Positions 27,628-39,947 are shown, counted from the stretch's first letter. The stretch is 64,000 nucleotides of DNA from Carnobacterium sp. 17-4 (GCF_000195575.1 NC_015391.1:2468363-2532362), one strand, 5' to 3'. Numbers and translations: made by a program. The notes: generated by a model from the letters alone, not told the origin.

Positions 27628-28899
27628 TTATTTTGTAAACTGGATGGCTTTTTCCCCGATGTCGAAACGATAGAACGTAAGCGCTATTGGATTATTCGTT
27701 AAGTAGTGGTATGCCTTGTCTTTGGCTTCTTGTAGCGTTGAACCTTGTGCTGCAACAAATAAAATACGCCCTCCATCAGAAACAAGACTGCTTTCCTCTT
27801 TCTTCATACCCGCAGTATAAATAGTACAACCTGAACCTGCTGTAGTCATTTGCGGTAACGGAATATCTTTTATCGTATTTTCAGGATAACCTTCAGCTGC
27901 AACAACAACACCCAGCGTGTAGCGGTCCGTGTGCATTTTGATAACTGGATCTTTTTCATTTAAGATATCATCAATCACTTGTGCCAAATCAGAATCCAGC
28001 TGGTTCAAAATGACTTGGGTTTCAGGATCACCAAACCGGGCATTAAACTCGATAACCTTCAGACCCTTTTTTGTCATCATCAATCCAGCGTAGATAACCC
28101 CTTTGAACGGACATGATTCAGCAACCATTGCATTCACAGTTGGTTTTATGACCGTCTCCAAAACTTCTTGAATCAAGGATTCAGAAACTTGCGGTACTGG
28201 AGAATAAGCACCCATACCACCCGTATTCGGTCCTTTATCTCCATCATAGGCCCGTTTATGATCTTGGGCAACACCGGCATAATAATAGTTCGTTCCATTT
28301 ACAAGCGCAAATAAAGAAAATTCTTCACCCTCGAGGTATTCTTCAATAACCACTTTTGGTTTCCCCGCTGCGTACTTCCCTTTCACTAACATCTCACTTA
28401 AAGCATCTGTAGCTTCCCTCATAGTCATCGCAACGACTACACCTTTTCCGGCTGCTAACCCATCTGCTTTGATGACAATTGGTACACCGTTTTTTTCCAC
28501 ATAAGCTAAAGCCACATCATGGTCTTCAAATATTTCATACGTTGCGGTTGGAATAGCATATTTTTTCATCAATTCTTTTGCAAATTGTTTTGAGCATTCT
28601 AAGTCTGCTGCTTTTTTGCTTGGTCCAAAGACTTTTAATCCAGCTCTATCAAATGCATCTACTAATCCTTCAAACAAAGCTATTTCCGGTCCAACAAACG
28701 TCCAAGTAATTTTTTCTGATTTCGCAAAATGAATCAACGCTTGATGATCATTTTCTGCAATGTTAACCAATTGGATGCCATCATTTTCCATCCCAATATT
28801 TCCTTTAGCACAATAAACAGTTTCCACTAATGAGCTTTCTTTGAATTTTTTTGCGATGGCATGCTCACGGCCGCCACTACCAATAACAAGAAGTTTCAT
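27628..28899 (-). CDS. purD: Phosphoribosylamine-glycine ligase (GAR synthetase)
   Basis: ATP-grasp enzyme of 423 aa adding glycine to phosphoribosylamine, the second step of purine synthesis. It shows LVIGSGGREHAIA at the N-terminus, IKADGLAAGKGVVVA, DHKRAYDGDKGPNTGGMGAYSP and NARFGDPETQ, all standard PurD landmarks. GGAGG 9 nt before the ATG. It is the last gene of the long pur operon, 90 bp after purH. Confidence 0.97.
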   Translation of the reverse strand: MKLLVIGSGGREHAIAKKFKESSLVETVYCAKGNIGMENDGIQLVNIAENDHQALIHFAKSEKITWTFVGPEIALFEGLVDAFDRAGLKVFGPSKKAADLECSKQFAKELMKKYAIPTATYEIFEDHDVALAYVEKNGVPIVIKADGLAAGKGVVVAMTMREATDALSEMLVKGKYAAGKPKVVIEEYLEGEEFSLFALVNGTNYYYAGVAQDHKRAYDGDKGPNTGGMGAYSPVPQVSESLIQEVLETVIKPTVNAMVAESCPFKGVIYAGLMMTKKGLKVIEFNARFGDPETQVILNQLDSDLAQVIDDILNEKDPVIKMHTDRYTLGVVVAAEGYPENTIKDIPLPQMTTAGSGCTIYTAGMKKEESSLVSDGGRILFVAAQGSTLQEAKDKAYHYLTNNPIALTFYRFDIGEKAIQFTK

Positions 28900-28989
28900 C
28901 TACGAAATCCTCCAACTTTTTTATTAGATCAATCATTTTCTGCTGTAGTTCGGATTTGTTCAGTAATGCGTTGCATTCTAATCTATTTT

Positions 28990-30531
28990 TTAATGTCTGA
29001 AGTGACGTACACTTGTTTTTAGCATGGTCATTCCATATCTATTCGCCATTTCAATAGACTCTTTATCTTTGATGCTTCCACCTGGTTGAATAATTGCCTT
29101 GATGCCATGTTGTGCTGCGTATTCCACACTATCATTCATAGGAAAGAAAGCATCACTAGCCAGTACAGCACCTTCTATAGCGTTACTCGCTTCAGCCTGC
29201 TCGATGGCAATCTTAACGGCTCCGATTCGATTCATTTGACCAGCCCCAATTCCAACGGTCTGTTTGCTATTTGCCAGAACGATAGCATTGCTCTTTACGT
29301 GCTTAACTATTTTCCAGGCAAAATCCATAGCTTTCATTTCCTCTTCGGTTGGTTTACGGTTCGTCAGTACTTCCCAGTTAGCCGCTGTATCTTCGGTACT
29401 GATATCTTGTGTTTGTTCCAATATACCGCCCAACACAGAAACAACTTCTTTGCCGCCTACTTTTGCAGTTGAGAAATCCAAGGTCATAATCCGAACATTT
29501 TTTTTCTTTGATAAAATAGCTAACGCTTCTTTTGTATAACTTGGCGCAAGAACGATTTCCAAAAACATACTATTCAGCTTTTCTGCTGTCACATGATCCA
29601 ATTGACGATTGGCAACTACGATTCCTCCGAAGATTGAGACTGGATCAGCTGCGTAACAGCGATCAAAAGCCTCTTCAATCGTTTCAGCAATACCCACTCC
29701 ACAGGGGTTCATATGCTTGACAGCAACCACTGCCGGTTCATCAAATTCGCGTATGATACGAATAGCAGCGTCTGCGTCTTTAATGTTATTGTACGATAAT
29801 TCTTTTCCATGTAATTGACGAGCATTTGCAATCGAGAATGGTACAGTAAGCGACTCTTGGTAGAACGTAGCGACTTGATGTCCATTTTCACCATAGCGTA
29901 GTTTTTGTTTCAAATCATAGGTCAACGTTAATTTTTCAGGTTCTTTTTCACCAACACTAGTGGTCAAATATTGCGCAATCAATGCATCATAGCTCGCGGT
30001 GTGGCGGAAGACTTTTGCAGCTAAAGCTTGACGTGTTTCAATCGTTGTTGCTCCTTTTTCTTCCAACTCACTGATGACATTACTATAATCAGCTGGATCC
30101 GTTAAAACAGTCACACTCGCATAGTTTTTAGCTGCACTGCGCAGCATACTTGGGCCGCCAATATCAATATTTTCAATGGCCTCTTCTAAAGAAACATCCT
30201 TTTTGCTGATCGTTTCTTTAAATGGGTACAGGTTTACCACCACAAAATCAATCGGTATGATCTTGTGTTTTTCCATTGCCGACATGTGTTCAGGTAGATC
30301 ACGTCTCCCCAATAAACCACCATGGATAAGTGGATGCAAGGTTTTGACACGACCACCCATCATTTCTGGAAATCCAGTCACGTCTTCAACAGAAACGGTC
30401 GGGACACCGGCATCTTCTAATACCTTCTTGGTTCCACCAGTTGAAACAATTTCGATGCCTTTTGCCACTAATGCTTGTGCAAATGGTACAATACCTGCTT
30501 TGTCTGAAACGCTGATTAATGCTCTTGTCAC
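28990..30531 (-). CDS. purH: AICAR transformylase / IMP cyclohydrolase
   Basis: Bifunctional enzyme of 513 aa catalysing the last two steps to IMP. The N-terminal MGS-like cyclohydrolase domain runs [15 protein letters not shown] to about residue 195; the C-terminal transformylase domain carries the VKHMNPCG and [12 protein letters not shown] motifs. The start is GTG at 30531, with GAGGAG 9 nt upstream. Gene order purN-purH-purD is typical for the group. Confidence 0.97.
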   Translation of the reverse strand: MTRALISVSDKAGIVPFAQALVAKGIEIVSTGGTKKVLEDAGVPTVSVEDVTGFPEMMGGRVKTLHPLIHGGLLGRRDLPEHMSAMEKHKIIPIDFVVVNLYPFKETISKKDVSLEEAIENIDIGGPSMLRSAAKNYASVTVLTDPADYSNVISELEEKGATTIETRQALAAKVFRHTASYDALIAQYLTTSVGEKEPEKLTLTYDLKQKLRYGENGHQVATFYQESLTVPFSIANARQLHGKELSYNNIKDADAAIRIIREFDEPAVVAVKHMNPCGVGIAETIEEAFDRCYAADPVSIFGGIVVANRQLDHVTAEKLNSMFLEIVLAPSYTKEALAILSKKKNVRIMTLDFSTAKVGGKEVVSVLGGILEQTQDISTEDTAANWEVLTNRKPTEEEMKAMDFAWKIVKHVKSNAIVLANSKQTVGIGAGQMNRIGAVKIAIEQAEASNAIEGAVLASDAFFPMNDSVEYAAQHGIKAIIQPGGSIKDKESIEMANRYGMTMLKTSVRHFRH

Positions 30532-30551
30532 TCTACGCCACTCCTCAATTT

Positions 30552-31136
30552 TTATTCACTCTTTTTAATGGTTTTATTTTCAATCACTTTTTGAATGACC
30601 TGCGGAAAAAGACGGTGTTCTACCTGATGTATTCTGATCTCCAGAGAGTCTAGTGTATCTTCAGGTAAAATAGCCACCTTCTCTTGTGCGATAATCGGTC
30701 CAGTGTCCACCCCTTCATCAACAAAGTGTACCGTCACACCAGTTTCCTTTTCGTTTGCTTCAAATACGTCTTGAATGCTGCTTTTACCAGGATAATGTGG
30801 CAATAATGAAGGATGGATATTCAAGATACGATTTGCATAAGCCATTAGCAATGTCGGTCCAATAATTCTCATGTATCCTGCCAATACAATCAAATCAACC
30901 GCATTTAGTTCAAGTTGTTTCAATAGTTCAGACTCATAGACTGCTCGATTCTCGTAGTTTTTCGGACTGAAGACCTTAAAAGGGATACCCATTTCTTTTG
31001 CGCGTTCTATGACATAGGCTTTCGGATTGTCGCAAAACAGGAAGCAAATGGTTGCATCGACTTGTTTGGAGGCGATCGCCTCTGCTATCGCTTGGAAATT
31101 AGAACCATTTCCTGAAGCAAATACAGCTATTCTCAT
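30552..31136 (-). CDS. purN: Phosphoribosylglycinamide formyltransferase
   Basis: Folate-dependent GAR transformylase of 194 aa. Recognisable segments are [39 protein letters not shown] with the catalytic Asn-His, and [16 protein letters not shown] with the catalytic Asp. Its ATG overlaps the purM stop (ATGA), indicating translational coupling. Confidence 0.97.
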   Translation of the reverse strand: MRIAVFASGNGSNFQAIAEAIASKQVDATICFLFCDNPKAYVIERAKEMGIPFKVFSPKNYENRAVYESELLKQLELNAVDLIVLAGYMRIIGPTLLMAYANRILNIHPSLLPHYPGKSSIQDVFEANEKETGVTVHFVDEGVDTGPIIAQEKVAILPEDTLDSLEIRIHQVEHRLFPQVIQKVIENKTIKKSE

Positions 31137-32182
31137 AGTTGCTTCTCTTTCAAAATGACCTTTTCCTCTGATTCCTTTGAAAGTACCGAACCGATCACAT
31201 AGCCTTTTTCGTTGTTCTCTGCAAGAATGGCTAATACTTCAGGTACTTTTTCAGGAGCAACAGATAAAACCATGCCAATTCCCATGTTGAATATTTCATA
31301 CATGTCAACTTCTGGAATTTTACCGATTGTTTGCATCGTTTGAAAGATTGGCAACACTGGCCAGCTCCCTAACTGAATTTGAGCTTGCATGTTTTCAGGA
31401 AGCATCCGCGGAATATTCTCAACGAATCCGCCCCCTGTGATATGTGCAACACTATGAAGCAAGTGCTTTTTTATCAATGGCAGTAAAGCATTAACGTAAA
31501 TTTTTGTTGGCGTCAATAAAATATCGCCCAACTCTTGATTACCCAATCCAGGCACTTTATCCGTTAATCTATACGCATGATCTTTAAAGAAAATTTTTCG
31601 TACTAACGAATAACCATTTGAATGGATTCCCGTTGAAGGTAGCCCAATCAAAGTATCTCCTTCTTTGACTAATGCAGCGGACAATAAAGCATCTTTTTCA
31701 GCAATACCAACTGTAAATCCAGCCAAATCAAAATCTTCTGGATCATACATATCCGGCATTTCAGCTGTTTCACCACCAATTAAAGCTGCTCCCGATTGGA
31801 CACACCCTTCTGCTACACCAGCTACAATTTGCTCGATTTTTTCAGGATGGTTTTTCCCGACCGCAATATAATCTAAGAAATAAAGAGGTTCTGCACCCTG
31901 TGCCACAACATCATTGACACACATCGCGACACAATCGATTCCAATCGTGTCCCATTTGCCAGATTCAATGGCCAACATTAATTTTGTACCAACGCCGTCT
32001 GTCCCAGATATAAGAACGGGTTTTTTATAGTTGAGCTCACCAAGATCAAAATGACCGCCGAATCCACCGATTTCACCAAAAACACCCGATCGTTTCGTAC
32101 GGTTGACATGTTTTTTGATGCGTTTGACTGTTTCATAACCCGCTGTGACATCTACACCCGCTTTCGCATAGGCATTTCCCAT
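31133..32182 (-). CDS. purM: Phosphoribosylformylglycinamidine cyclo-ligase (AIR synthetase)
   Basis: PurM of about 349 aa closing the imidazole ring. Key stretches are [13 protein letters not shown] at the N-terminus, the GTDGVGTK nucleotide-binding loop, IGGETAEMP and [14 protein letters not shown]. Two adjacent ATGs follow GGGGAGGG; the second (32182) has the better spacing and matches the usual family N-terminus. The purF stop overlaps the first ATG. Confidence 0.96.
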   Translation of the reverse strand: MGNAYAKAGVDVTAGYETVKRIKKHVNRTKRSGVFGEIGGFGGHFDLGELNYKKPVLISGTDGVGTKLMLAIESGKWDTIGIDCVAMCVNDVVAQGAEPLYFLDYIAVGKNHPEKIEQIVAGVAEGCVQSGAALIGGETAEMPDMYDPEDFDLAGFTVGIAEKDALLSAALVKEGDTLIGLPSTGIHSNGYSLVRKIFFKDHAYRLTDKVPGLGNQELGDILLTPTKIYVNALLPLIKKHLLHSVAHITGGGFVENIPRMLPENMQAQIQLGSWPVLPIFQTMQTIGKIPEVDMYEIFNMGIGMVLSVAPEKVPEVLAILAENNEKGYVIGSVLSKESEEKVILKEKQL

Positions 32183-32184
32183 CA

Positions 32185-33639
32185 TTACCCTCCCCTAAGA
32201 TTTTCTTTTTGAATTTCGGTCATATTCTTTAGGTAGTCTTCTTCATAGTCGTACAGTCCTGCTGGATAATCCCCATTGAAACTGTCCATGCATAAACCTG
32301 AGTAAGGACTATCAAATTTCAATCCAATGGAATTAATTAGGCCTTCTTGGCTGAGAAATGACAAACTGTCTGCTCCGATAGACTCACACATTTCAGGAAC
32401 TGTCATTCTTGCAGCAATCAATTCAGCTGACTTGCTAATGTCGATTCCGTAAAAACTTGGATACATCAAAGGGGGAGAAGCGATGCGAACATGGACTTCT
32501 TTTGCTCCGGCTTCTTTCAATAACGTGACGATTCGTTTACTTGTTGTACCTCGGACGATCGAGTCATCTACCATGACAACAATTTTCCCTTGCACGACTC
32601 CTTTGACGGCGGATAACTTCATTTTCGCACCCAATTCGCGCAGTTCTTGTGTCGGTTGGATAAAAGTGCGCCCTACATATTGATTCTTAATAAGCCCCAT
32701 CTCATAAGGTATACCGCTCTCTTCAGCATAACCGCTAGCTGCGGATAATGACGAGTTAGGAACGCCAATAACGATATCTGCATTCACCATAGGGGATTCT
32801 AGCGCCAACCGCTTTCCCATTCTTTTGCGAGCCGTATGTACATTCACACCCGCTATGTTTGAATCTGGTCGAGCAAAATAAATATATTCCATTGCCGCAA
32901 TGGAAATACTGGTATCCTCTGTGTATTTATCAATCGTTAAGCCATTGCGATCAATAATTGCTAACTCACCGGCATTAACATTACGGACAAACTCTGCACC
33001 AATTGTATCTATTGCACACGTTTCACTTGCCATCACATAGGCACCATTTGGCAATCGTCCAATCACAAGTGGGCGTAAAGAGTTCGCATCAACAGCACCG
33101 AACATTTTTTCATCCGTCATAAGCACATAAGTGAAACCACCTTTTACAAGGTTCAGGCTTTCCTTTATTTTATTGATCAACGTGTCTTTCTGGCTACGTC
33201 TAATGAGATGGATCAACACTTCCGTATCTGATGTCGAATGAAAAATTGCTCCATCTTCTTCCAGATTACGTCGCAAGCTCTTGGCATTCACCAAGTTTCC
33301 ATTGTGACAGATCGCGATATCTAAATCGAAAAAATGATACAAGAAAGGCTGTACGTTTTCGATGCTATTCTGTCCAGATGTGGAATAGCGCACGTGTCCG
33401 ATAGCACGATCTCCTGACAGCCGTTTAAGATCGTCTCCATTTTTGAAGACTTCACTAATCAACCCAAGATTGCGATGGACCAATAGTTTCCCATTATCAC
33501 AAGAAACAATTCCAGCTCCTTCTTGTCCGCGGTGCTGTAAACTATGCAATCCAAAATAAGTCAGTTGGCTAGCACTTGGATCTCCCCAAATACCAAACAC
33601 CCCACACTCTTCATTTAAACTTTTTGTTTCAGCAAACAC
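32185..33639 (-). CDS. purF: Amidophosphoribosyltransferase
   Basis: First committed purine enzyme (484 aa), making phosphoribosylamine from PRPP and glutamine. GTG 33639 is preferred as the start: AGGAGG stands 7 nt ahead, and it gives an 11-residue propeptide before the catalytic Cys12 in [10 protein letters not shown], as in Bacillus PurF. The upstream ATG at 33657 would give a longer propeptide. Other landmarks are [27 protein letters not shown] and the PRPP loop [16 protein letters not shown]. It overlaps the end of purL. Confidence 0.95.
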   Translation of the reverse strand: MFAETKSLNEECGVFGIWGDPSASQLTYFGLHSLQHRGQEGAGIVSCDNGKLLVHRNLGLISEVFKNGDDLKRLSGDRAIGHVRYSTSGQNSIENVQPFLYHFFDLDIAICHNGNLVNAKSLRRNLEEDGAIFHSTSDTEVLIHLIRRSQKDTLINKIKESLNLVKGGFTYVLMTDEKMFGAVDANSLRPLVIGRLPNGAYVMASETCAIDTIGAEFVRNVNAGELAIIDRNGLTIDKYTEDTSISIAAMEYIYFARPDSNIAGVNVHTARKRMGKRLALESPMVNADIVIGVPNSSLSAASGYAEESGIPYEMGLIKNQYVGRTFIQPTQELRELGAKMKLSAVKGVVQGKIVVMVDDSIVRGTTSKRIVTLLKEAGAKEVHVRIASPPLMYPSFYGIDISKSAELIAARMTVPEMCESIGADSLSFLSQEGLINSIGLKFDSPYSGLCMDSFNGDYPAGLYDYEEDYLKNMTEIQKENLRGG

Positions 33640-35846
33640 GGGATAGCCTCCTGCCATTTCATTTCTACCTCTTTTATGGACAACGTAATTGTTTCGTTTT
33701 CAGTAGCTATTTTTGCCAGTCCATTATTTTTCACTGTCCCGATTTCTGTTGCAGTCGATTTGACTAGCGCTTTAAATGCAAGGACATTTTCAGGTTTGAC
33801 TGTTAAAATAAAACGCGATTGAGTTTCGCTGAACAACCATTTTTTATCCATCTCAACTGTTACCTCGAACCCCAATGCCGTATCAAAGACGCTCTCCATC
33901 AAACCGACAGCCAATCCACCTTCTGATAAATCGTGTGCACTTTCAATCAATCCAGCCTGGATGGCTTTCAAAACAGTGTCTTGGTTCCCTTTTTCGGTCG
34001 TCAAGTCGAAGTCCATTAGTTTCCCTTCGATTTTTCCCAATTCTAATTTTTGTAATTCGGAACCATTAAAATCTGCTTTTGTATCGCCAATGATGAAAAT
34101 TCGGTCATCAGCATTTTTGAATGCTTGGGTCGTGATATGCTCGCAATCTTCTATCAAACCGACCATGCCGATCAATGGTGTCGGATAAATAGCTTCGCCA
34201 TCCGTTTCATTGTAGAGCGATACATTACCCGAAATCACTGGGGTACCCAATAAATGACAGGCTTCTGATATGCCATCTGCAGAAGTGCTTAATTCCCAGA
34301 AAATTTCAGGTTTGTCAGGATTTCCGTAGTTCAGACAATCTGTGATAGCCAACGGTCTTCCTCCACTAGCCACAATATTACGCGCGGCCTCTGATACTGC
34401 CATCTGTCCACCAATTTCAGGATTTAAATAGATGTAACGACTATTACAATCAGTCGTCATCGCGATTGCTTTTTCAGTTCCTCGTATGCGCATAACGGCG
34501 GCATCACTTCCTGGTCCCACAACTGTGCTCGTACGGACCATCGAATCATAGGTTTGGTAAATGTTTTTCTTTGAAGCAAGCGTTGGTTGTTGCAACAACT
34601 TAACCAGTGTTTCTGCAGCAGACGTAAAGGTTGGCTGATAGTCAGCCATTGCAGCAAATAACGCAATGCGCTCAGGCTCTTGCATCGGTTTAAGGTATTC
34701 TGGTGCATCCTCTGCTAAAGCATCAACTGGTACATTAGCTACTTCTTTTCCATCATGAAATAGACGATACAACCCATCATTTGTGACTTCCCCGATAGTA
34801 ACAGCTGCTAATTCATATTTTTCAAACAACTCAATAATCCGTTGTTCTTCGCCTTTCTTGACACACAACAACATCCGCTCTTGCGATTCAGAAAGCATGA
34901 TTTCATAAGGGGTCATATGTGTTTCGCGTTGTGGGACATCATCCAAATTTAAAATCAATCCACTACCCGCTTTTGAAGCCATTTCAGCACTTGATGAAAC
35001 AAGCCCTGCAGCTCCCATATCCTGGATTCCGATTAATGCATCAGAATAATCATAAATGCATTCTAGACAAGCTTCCATCAATAGTTTTTCCATAAATGGA
35101 TCTCCCACTTGGACAGCAGAACGTTGCGCTTCTTCTTCCTCTTTGAATTCAACAGATGCAAACGTCGCTCCATGAATACCATCACGTCCCGTTTTTGCGC
35201 CCACATACATAATTGTGTTCCCAGTCCCTTTAGCTTGCCCTTTTTGGATATCTTTTTGGTCGATCAAGCCTACACACATTACATTCACCAAAGGATTGCC
35301 TTTGTAACAAGGATCAAAAACAGTTTCTCCACCCACCGTTGGAATACCGATACAATTACCGTAACCACTCACTCCAGCTACAACTTCTTCGAAAATATAT
35401 TTTGTATGTTCGTTGTCTAACTCACCGAAACGCAAAGAGTCAAGAATCGCGATTGGACGAGCTCCCATACTAAAAATATCGCGAATAATACCTCCAACAC
35501 CAGTCGCAGCTCCTTCGTATGGCTCAACCGCAGATGGGTGATTATGGCTTTCTACCTTAAAGACCACCGCTTGCCCATCACCAATGTCAACAATCCCCGC
35601 ACCTTCACCAGGTCCTTGCAACACTTGTGTTCCTGAAGTAGGAAATTTCCGCAAAATCGATTTTGAGTTTTTATAAGAGCAATGTTCACTCCACATAACA
35701 GAAAACAATCCCGTCTCGGTGTAGTTCGGTAAACGGTGCAAAATATCCTCACTGATAATGGTGTACTCTTCGTCAGTTAATCCCCATTCACGATAGACTT
35801 CTAACTCTTTTACTTGTTCGGGTGTTGGTTCCAAAAAAACCATCAT
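33615..35846 (-). CDS. purL: Phosphoribosylformylglycinamidine synthase subunit II
   Basis: Small-type PurL of 743 aa, working with PurQ and PurS in a complex that converts FGAR to FGAM. Landmarks are [12 protein letters not shown] near the N-terminus, the ATP-binding [20 protein letters not shown] region, GGETVFDP, and the duplicated PurM-like half with [13 protein letters not shown] and [16 protein letters not shown] 35846 has AGGAG at 8 nt and overlaps the purQ stop by four bases; an in-frame GTG at 35852 is less well placed. Confidence 0.96.
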   Translation of the reverse strand: MMVFLEPTPEQVKELEVYREWGLTDEEYTIISEDILHRLPNYTETGLFSVMWSEHCSYKNSKSILRKFPTSGTQVLQGPGEGAGIVDIGDGQAVVFKVESHNHPSAVEPYEGAATGVGGIIRDIFSMGARPIAILDSLRFGELDNEHTKYIFEEVVAGVSGYGNCIGIPTVGGETVFDPCYKGNPLVNVMCVGLIDQKDIQKGQAKGTGNTIMYVGAKTGRDGIHGATFASVEFKEEEEAQRSAVQVGDPFMEKLLMEACLECIYDYSDALIGIQDMGAAGLVSSSAEMASKAGSGLILNLDDVPQRETHMTPYEIMLSESQERMLLCVKKGEEQRIIELFEKYELAAVTIGEVTNDGLYRLFHDGKEVANVPVDALAEDAPEYLKPMQEPERIALFAAMADYQPTFTSAAETLVKLLQQPTLASKKNIYQTYDSMVRTSTVVGPGSDAAVMRIRGTEKAIAMTTDCNSRYIYLNPEIGGQMAVSEAARNIVASGGRPLAITDCLNYGNPDKPEIFWELSTSADGISEACHLLGTPVISGNVSLYNETDGEAIYPTPLIGMVGLIEDCEHITTQAFKNADDRIFIIGDTKADFNGSELQKLELGKIEGKLMDFDLTTEKGNQDTVLKAIQAGLIESAHDLSEGGLAVGLMESVFDTALGFEVTVEMDKKWLFSETQSRFILTVKPENVLAFKALVKSTATEIGTVKNNGLAKIATENETITLSIKEVEMKWQEAIPCLLKQKV

Positions 35847-36523
35847 TGACACAGCTCCTTCTGATAATTTTTATACATAGACTGGAATAATTTCAATCCA
35901 TCACTTGAACCCAATAACGCTTCAACAGCTCGTTCAGGATGAGGCATCATACCCAATACGTTTCCTTGCTCATTGATAATGCCCGCTATATTTTCGATGC
36001 TTCCATTTGGGTTATCATTCGCATACGTAAAAACAATTTGATTGTTGTCCTTCAATTGCTGTAACGTTTCTTTATCACAATAGTAATTCCCCTCACCGTG
36101 TGCGATAGGTACAGTAATGATTTCTCCTCGTCCGTAGCCTGATGTAAATGATGTATGTCCATTTTCTACTTTTAGATTTTGTTGCTTAGAGATGAATTTC
36201 AGCGATTCATTGCGCCGTAACGCTCCCGGTAATAAACCCGCTTCTGTCAAAATTTGAAATCCATTACATGCTCCAAAAACAGGCTTTCCCTCTTCAGCAA
36301 ATCGAATCACTTCAGCCATAATAGTGGAAAATCGGGCAATAGATCCTGTACGCAAGTAATCGCCGTAAGAGAATCCTCCTGGGAGTAATACTGCATCGAA
36401 CCCTTGCAAGCTGCTCTCATAGTGTTGAACATATTCCGCGTCAACCCCAAGACTATCTTTTACAGCTGTATACATGTCTAAGTCGCAATTGGATCCAGGA
36501 AAAACAATGATGGCAAATTTCAT
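35843..36523 (-). CDS. purQ: Phosphoribosylformylglycinamidine synthase subunit I (glutaminase)
   Basis: Class I glutamine amidotransferase of 226 aa supplying ammonia to PurL. It shows [10 protein letters not shown] at the N-terminus, [10 protein letters not shown], the nucleophile GACNGFQIL and the His-Glu pair in [10 protein letters not shown]. It overlaps the end of purS by one base and purL by four. Confidence 0.97.
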   Translation of the reverse strand: MKFAIIVFPGSNCDLDMYTAVKDSLGVDAEYVQHYESSLQGFDAVLLPGGFSYGDYLRTGSIARFSTIMAEVIRFAEEGKPVFGACNGFQILTEAGLLPGALRRNESLKFISKQQNLKVENGHTSFTSGYGRGEIITVPIAHGEGNYYCDKETLQQLKDNNQIVFTYANDNPNGSIENIAGIINEQGNVLGMMPHPERAVEALLGSSDGLKLFQSMYKNYQKELCQ

Positions 36524-36774
36524 TACATTCCAACCTCCTGAATATCATACCGGTATGTTTCCATTACTACATTTGCTAGAAGTTTGTCACAGATTTCTTC
36601 AATTACGTGCTCGATATCCTTTTCATCTTCAGAAACTTGGATTTCAAAATATTTTCCAATACGAATATTTTCAATTGATTCATATCCCATGCGATGAACC
36701 GCACCTTTGACTGCTTCCCCTTGCGGATCTAGAACGGAGTCTTTATAAGTGACATAAACGGTTACCTTATACAC
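36523..36774 (-). CDS. purS: Phosphoribosylformylglycinamidine synthase subunit PurS
   Basis: Small subunit of 83 aa that dimerises to bridge PurQ and PurL. The sequence is the usual [19 protein letters not shown] in part, followed by [16 protein letters not shown]. It lies between purC and purQ, the normal order. Confidence 0.95.
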   Translation of the reverse strand: MYKVTVYVTYKDSVLDPQGEAVKGAVHRMGYESIENIRIGKYFEIQVSEDEKDIEHVIEEICDKLLANVVMETYRYDIQEVGM

Positions 36775-36824
36775 GATTGAAACGCCTCACTTTTCTCTTT
36801 TGATTTATAGTGGTTGAATTTTCA

Positions 36825-37571
36825 TTAGTCTGTATCTGCATGAATGGATGATTCATTTATTCGCAAATTGTTTAGCCGTTCCAAAACTTCTGTATAAACA
36901 GGAATGATATCTCCTAGATCACGGCGATAAAGATCTTTGTCCAAATGTTCTTTCGTATTTATATCCCATAAACGGCAAGTATCAGGGGATATTTCGTCAG
37001 CGAGAATGATTTTCTCATCAATCGTTTTTCCAAATTCAATTTTAAAGTCAATTAAGCGAATATCAATTTTATTGAACATCTCCACTAAGGCAACATTGAT
37101 CTCTAATGCTTGCTTTTTAATTTCAATCACCTCTTCGTCTTTCGCAACGTTTAGCATCTTAATGTGTGCGTCATTGATAAATGGATCATCCAGCTTATCA
37201 TTTTTGTAATAAAACTCAATAATAGTAAAAGGCAAATCGATTCCTTCCTCCATACCAAACCTTTTTGTAAAACTGCCGGCCGACGTGTTACGGACAACGA
37301 CTTCTAAAGGAATCATTTCAACTTCTCTAATCAATTGTTCGGTTTTAGACACTTCTTGGATATAGTGACTAACAAACCCTTTTTCAGCTAAATACTTGAA
37401 TATCAGACCCGTGATTTGGTTGTTCAATTCTCCTTTCCCTTCAACATTTTCTTTTTTAGCGCCATTTAACGAAGTTACTTGGTTTAAATACTCTGCTAAA
37501 AGAACTGTCTCTTGATTTGTCGCATAGATCTTTTTAGCTTTCCCGGTATAGAGCAATTCTTTCCTTTCCAT
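36825..37571 (-). CDS. purC: SAICAR synthetase
   Basis: Phosphoribosylaminoimidazole-succinocarboxamide synthase of 248 aa. Standard features are LLYTGKAKKIYAT at the N-terminus, VVRNTSAGSFTKRFG, KIEFGKTIDE and ADEISPDTCRLWD. ATG 37571 is used: AAAGGA lies upstream and the extra N-terminal residues before it do not match the family. It is the first gene of the long operon, with its own promoter. Confidence 0.96.
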   Translation of the reverse strand: MERKELLYTGKAKKIYATNQETVLLAEYLNQVTSLNGAKKENVEGKGELNNQITGLIFKYLAEKGFVSHYIQEVSKTEQLIREVEMIPLEVVVRNTSAGSFTKRFGMEEGIDLPFTIIEFYYKNDKLDDPFINDAHIKMLNVAKDEEVIEIKKQALEINVALVEMFNKIDIRLIDFKIEFGKTIDEKIILADEISPDTCRLWDINTKEHLDKDLYRRDLGDIIPVYTEVLERLNNLRINESSIHADTD

Positions 37572-37586
37572 TATCTCTTCCTTTCT

Positions 37587-37658
37587 ATTTACGAACATTA
37601 ATTTATTAAACGGTTAAATCATTCGCTTTAATTGTAGCACTCAACTTTTGATTGTCAA
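37587..37658 (-). promoter_or_regulatory. purC promoter and PurBox-like site in the leader
   Basis: On the minus strand: -35 TTGACA (37653-37658), 16-bp spacer, -10 TACAAT (37631-37636). The motif ATTTACGAACATT (37587-37599, plus strand) differs from the PurR box AWWWCCGAACWWT at one position. It lies downstream of the -10, between the start site and the ribosome binding site. A weaker inverted partner, ATTAAACGGTTAAAT, is at 37605-37619. Confidence 0.68.
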
Positions 37659-37715
37659 TGGAATATCCATTATTTTTTCAAATGATAAATGAACAAAACC
37701 TATCTTACTTCATCA

Positions 37716-37746
37716 AAAAAAGACCGGAACAATAGCTCCGGTCTAC
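37716..37746 (-). terminator. Terminator of the purEK unit
   Basis: AGACCGGA / TCCGGTCT hairpin (about 37723-37744), followed on the minus strand by seven T residues. It lies between purK and the promoter of purC, so purEK and purC-D are probably separate transcripts. Confidence 0.87.
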
Positions 37747-37762
37747 CTGGGTTAATTCAGTC

Positions 37763-38908
37763 CTAATTTCTTCGCGGTTCATTCCAAATCCCGGTATCCT
37801 CTATTTCTATCAAGGTTTTTTCTACATCATTTGTCAAGATCGTGACGTGCCCGACTTTTCTATTTGTATGTAATTCTTCTTTACCATAGTAATGAAACGA
37901 CCAGTCCGCTTTTTTATCGCGGAATGCTAAACTATCTTCCATATGTTGTCCTAGAATATTGACCATAACGACATCCGAAAGTAAGCGTGCTTTTGGCATC
38001 GTCAGCCCAGCTACAGCTCGGATATGTGCATCAAATTGCGAAAGAGACATTGCTTCAATCGTGTAATGCCCTGAATTGTGCGGACGAGGTGCCAGTTCAT
38101 TGACAAAGATGACATCGTCTTTTGTCAAAAACAATTCGATTCCTAATGTTCCAACCAATTCCAACGCATCAGCAATCTGTTGAGCCGCCTGCACTGCTTT
38201 TTCGCTTACTACTGGAGAAATCCGAGCAGGTACAATGCTTTCATGCAAAATATTGTTGACGTGGATATTCTCAGAAACAGGAAAAATGGTCGTTTCTCCT
38301 TTTTGATTGCGAACAATCATGACCGATAATTCTTTCGAAAAAGGTACCCACGCTTCAAGAATACAGCTATTATCAGCAATCAGCGCTTCTGTCTCTTGTT
38401 TATCCGCTTCTGATTTCAAAACAACCTGCCCTTTACCATCGTATCCAAAACGTGTTGTTTTCAAGACGCAGGGATAGCCAATTTTTTTAACGGCAATATT
38501 CAGTTGGTCTGTTGTTTCCACAATTTCAAAGGCTCCAATCGAAACCCCACTAGACTTTAAAAATCGTTTTTCTTTGATTCGGTCTTGCGTAATGGCTATT
38601 ACCTCACTACCTTGCGGGATAGCTGACAACTTTCCCATCTCTTGCAATGCTTCTGCATCAATATTTTCAAATTCAAACGTTAGAACAGCTGCTCTTCTTG
38701 CAAACTCACGCAAGGCTTCTTTGTCTGCATAATCGGCACGGATGTTCCAATCAGACACTTGAGCTGCTGGACAATTTTCATTAGGATCCAAGATACCAAC
38801 AGTAAACCCCATCTTTTTTGCTGATTGAGCCATCATCTTCCCTAATTGTCCGCCTCCAATAATTCCAATAGCATCTCCTGGTTTGAGTGTTTTATACAAG
38901 CTCTTCAC
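37763..38908 (-). CDS. purK: N5-carboxyaminoimidazole ribonucleotide synthase
   Basis: ATP-grasp carboxylase of 381 aa. Recognisable segments are [37 protein letters not shown] and [14 protein letters not shown]. It overlaps the end of purE by 17 bp, as is common for this pair. It works with PurE to make CAIR from AIR without vitamin cofactor. Confidence 0.97.
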   Translation of the reverse strand: MKSLYKTLKPGDAIGIIGGGQLGKMMAQSAKKMGFTVGILDPNENCPAAQVSDWNIRADYADKEALREFARRAAVLTFEFENIDAEALQEMGKLSAIPQGSEVIAITQDRIKEKRFLKSSGVSIGAFEIVETTDQLNIAVKKIGYPCVLKTTRFGYDGKGQVVLKSEADKQETEALIADNSCILEAWVPFSKELSVMIVRNQKGETTIFPVSENIHVNNILHESIVPARISPVVSEKAVQAAQQIADALELVGTLGIELFLTKDDVIFVNELAPRPHNSGHYTIEAMSLSQFDAHIRAVAGLTMPKARLLSDVVMVNILGQHMEDSLAFRDKKADWSFHYYGKEELHTNRKVGHVTILTNDVEKTLIEIEDTGIWNEPRRN

Positions 38909-39380
38909 TACTTTCCATTACACTTTTTTTAAGCTGATTACGTCTTGCTTCCAATTTTTTTGCTAACTTTTCATCTTCAATAGAAAGAATCTGAATCGCA
39001 AGAAGTCCTGCATTCGCAGCTCCTGCTTTCCCAATCGCCACAGTAGCAACAGGTATACCCGCTGGCATTTGTACAATAGACAATAACGAATCCATTCCAT
39101 TAAGCGCTCGAGATTGTATTGGTACGCCTATGACTGGCAATGTGGTTTTTGCTGCGATCATGCCCGGTAAATGAGCCGCACCTCCAGCCCCTGCAATGAC
39201 TACTTTTATTCCCAATCCCCTTGCTCGTTCAGCAAAGCTAAACATCAAATCTGGCGTCCGATGAGCTGATACCACCTTTTTTTCATACGCTACATCAAAT
39301 TCATCCAAAATCGCGCAGCAGTCTTTCATCGTGTCCCAATCAGAAGTGCTTCCCATAACAACAGAAACAATGGCGTCCAT
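38892..39380 (-). CDS. purE: N5-carboxyaminoimidazole ribonucleotide mutase
   Basis: PurE class I of 162 aa with the canonical [33 protein letters not shown] and [22 protein letters not shown]-type sequence. It heads the purEK unit; a GGAGG site precedes the ATG. No clear PurBox was found upstream; a weak -10 (TATATT) with a poor -35 is the only promoter candidate. Confidence 0.97.
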   Translation of the reverse strand: MDAIVSVVMGSTSDWDTMKDCCAILDEFDVAYEKKVVSAHRTPDLMFSFAERARGLGIKVVIAGAGGAAHLPGMIAAKTTLPVIGVPIQSRALNGMDSLLSIVQMPAGIPVATVAIGKAGAANAGLLAIQILSIEDEKLAKKLEARRNQLKKSVMESSEELV

Positions 39381-39947
39381 TCATTTCCCTCCACTCTAAT
39401 TTCTCACGTTCAATATAGCACAACCCATCAAACTTTTACAAACGTTTAATTATATTCATGAATTATCATTCGTCATTAAACCTTTTAATTCTATCAAATC
39501 AATTTATCCGGTCAATTTCGATAGCTATCTGTAAAAATAGCACTTTTGATTCTTTGATGATGGAAAATGATTTTTCTGCCGTTAGAAAAACTCTATCTGC
39601 TTCCGGTCGGTTTACCAAATGCAGCTATATGAAGATTCTCGTTCGTTTACTTATAACACCAAGGGTACAGAAAGTTAGCCCCATCTAACTGTTAGAAGCC
39701 GTTGTTTTTTATATTACACTCTTTTTTTATTCCTCTAAGTAGAGTATTATGGAATCATCTATATTAGTGCAATAAAAGGGTTGAGATTGAAAGGTTCTTC
39801 CTATGAAAATCTACTATACTCTCGATCTGCATTAAACAAATAGGTGTGACCATGATAGACGTTAAAAGCAACTATCGATCTCTAATTTTGGGTTTTCTTC
39901 GATAGCTGTAATACGATAACTCATCACTGAAAGGAGGTGAAAATGAA
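39381..39947. other. 567-bp intergenic region between purE and the NfeD/flotillin operon
   Basis: No gene I can support. It must hold the divergent promoters of purEK and the NfeD/flotillin pair. A stem CTATCGA (39872-39878) / TCGATAG (39899-39905) lies in the leader of the latter. The open frame at 39458-39688 has no ribosome binding site and is not credible. Confidence 0.4.

Noticed and set aside
37571-37660. Purine riboswitch in the purC leader
   Set aside because: The leader is only about 50 nt and lacks the conserved purine-aptamer loops; a PurBox-like motif explains it better.
39458-39688. 76-codon open frame between purE and the NfeD gene
   Set aside because: No ribosome binding site and no plausible protein features.
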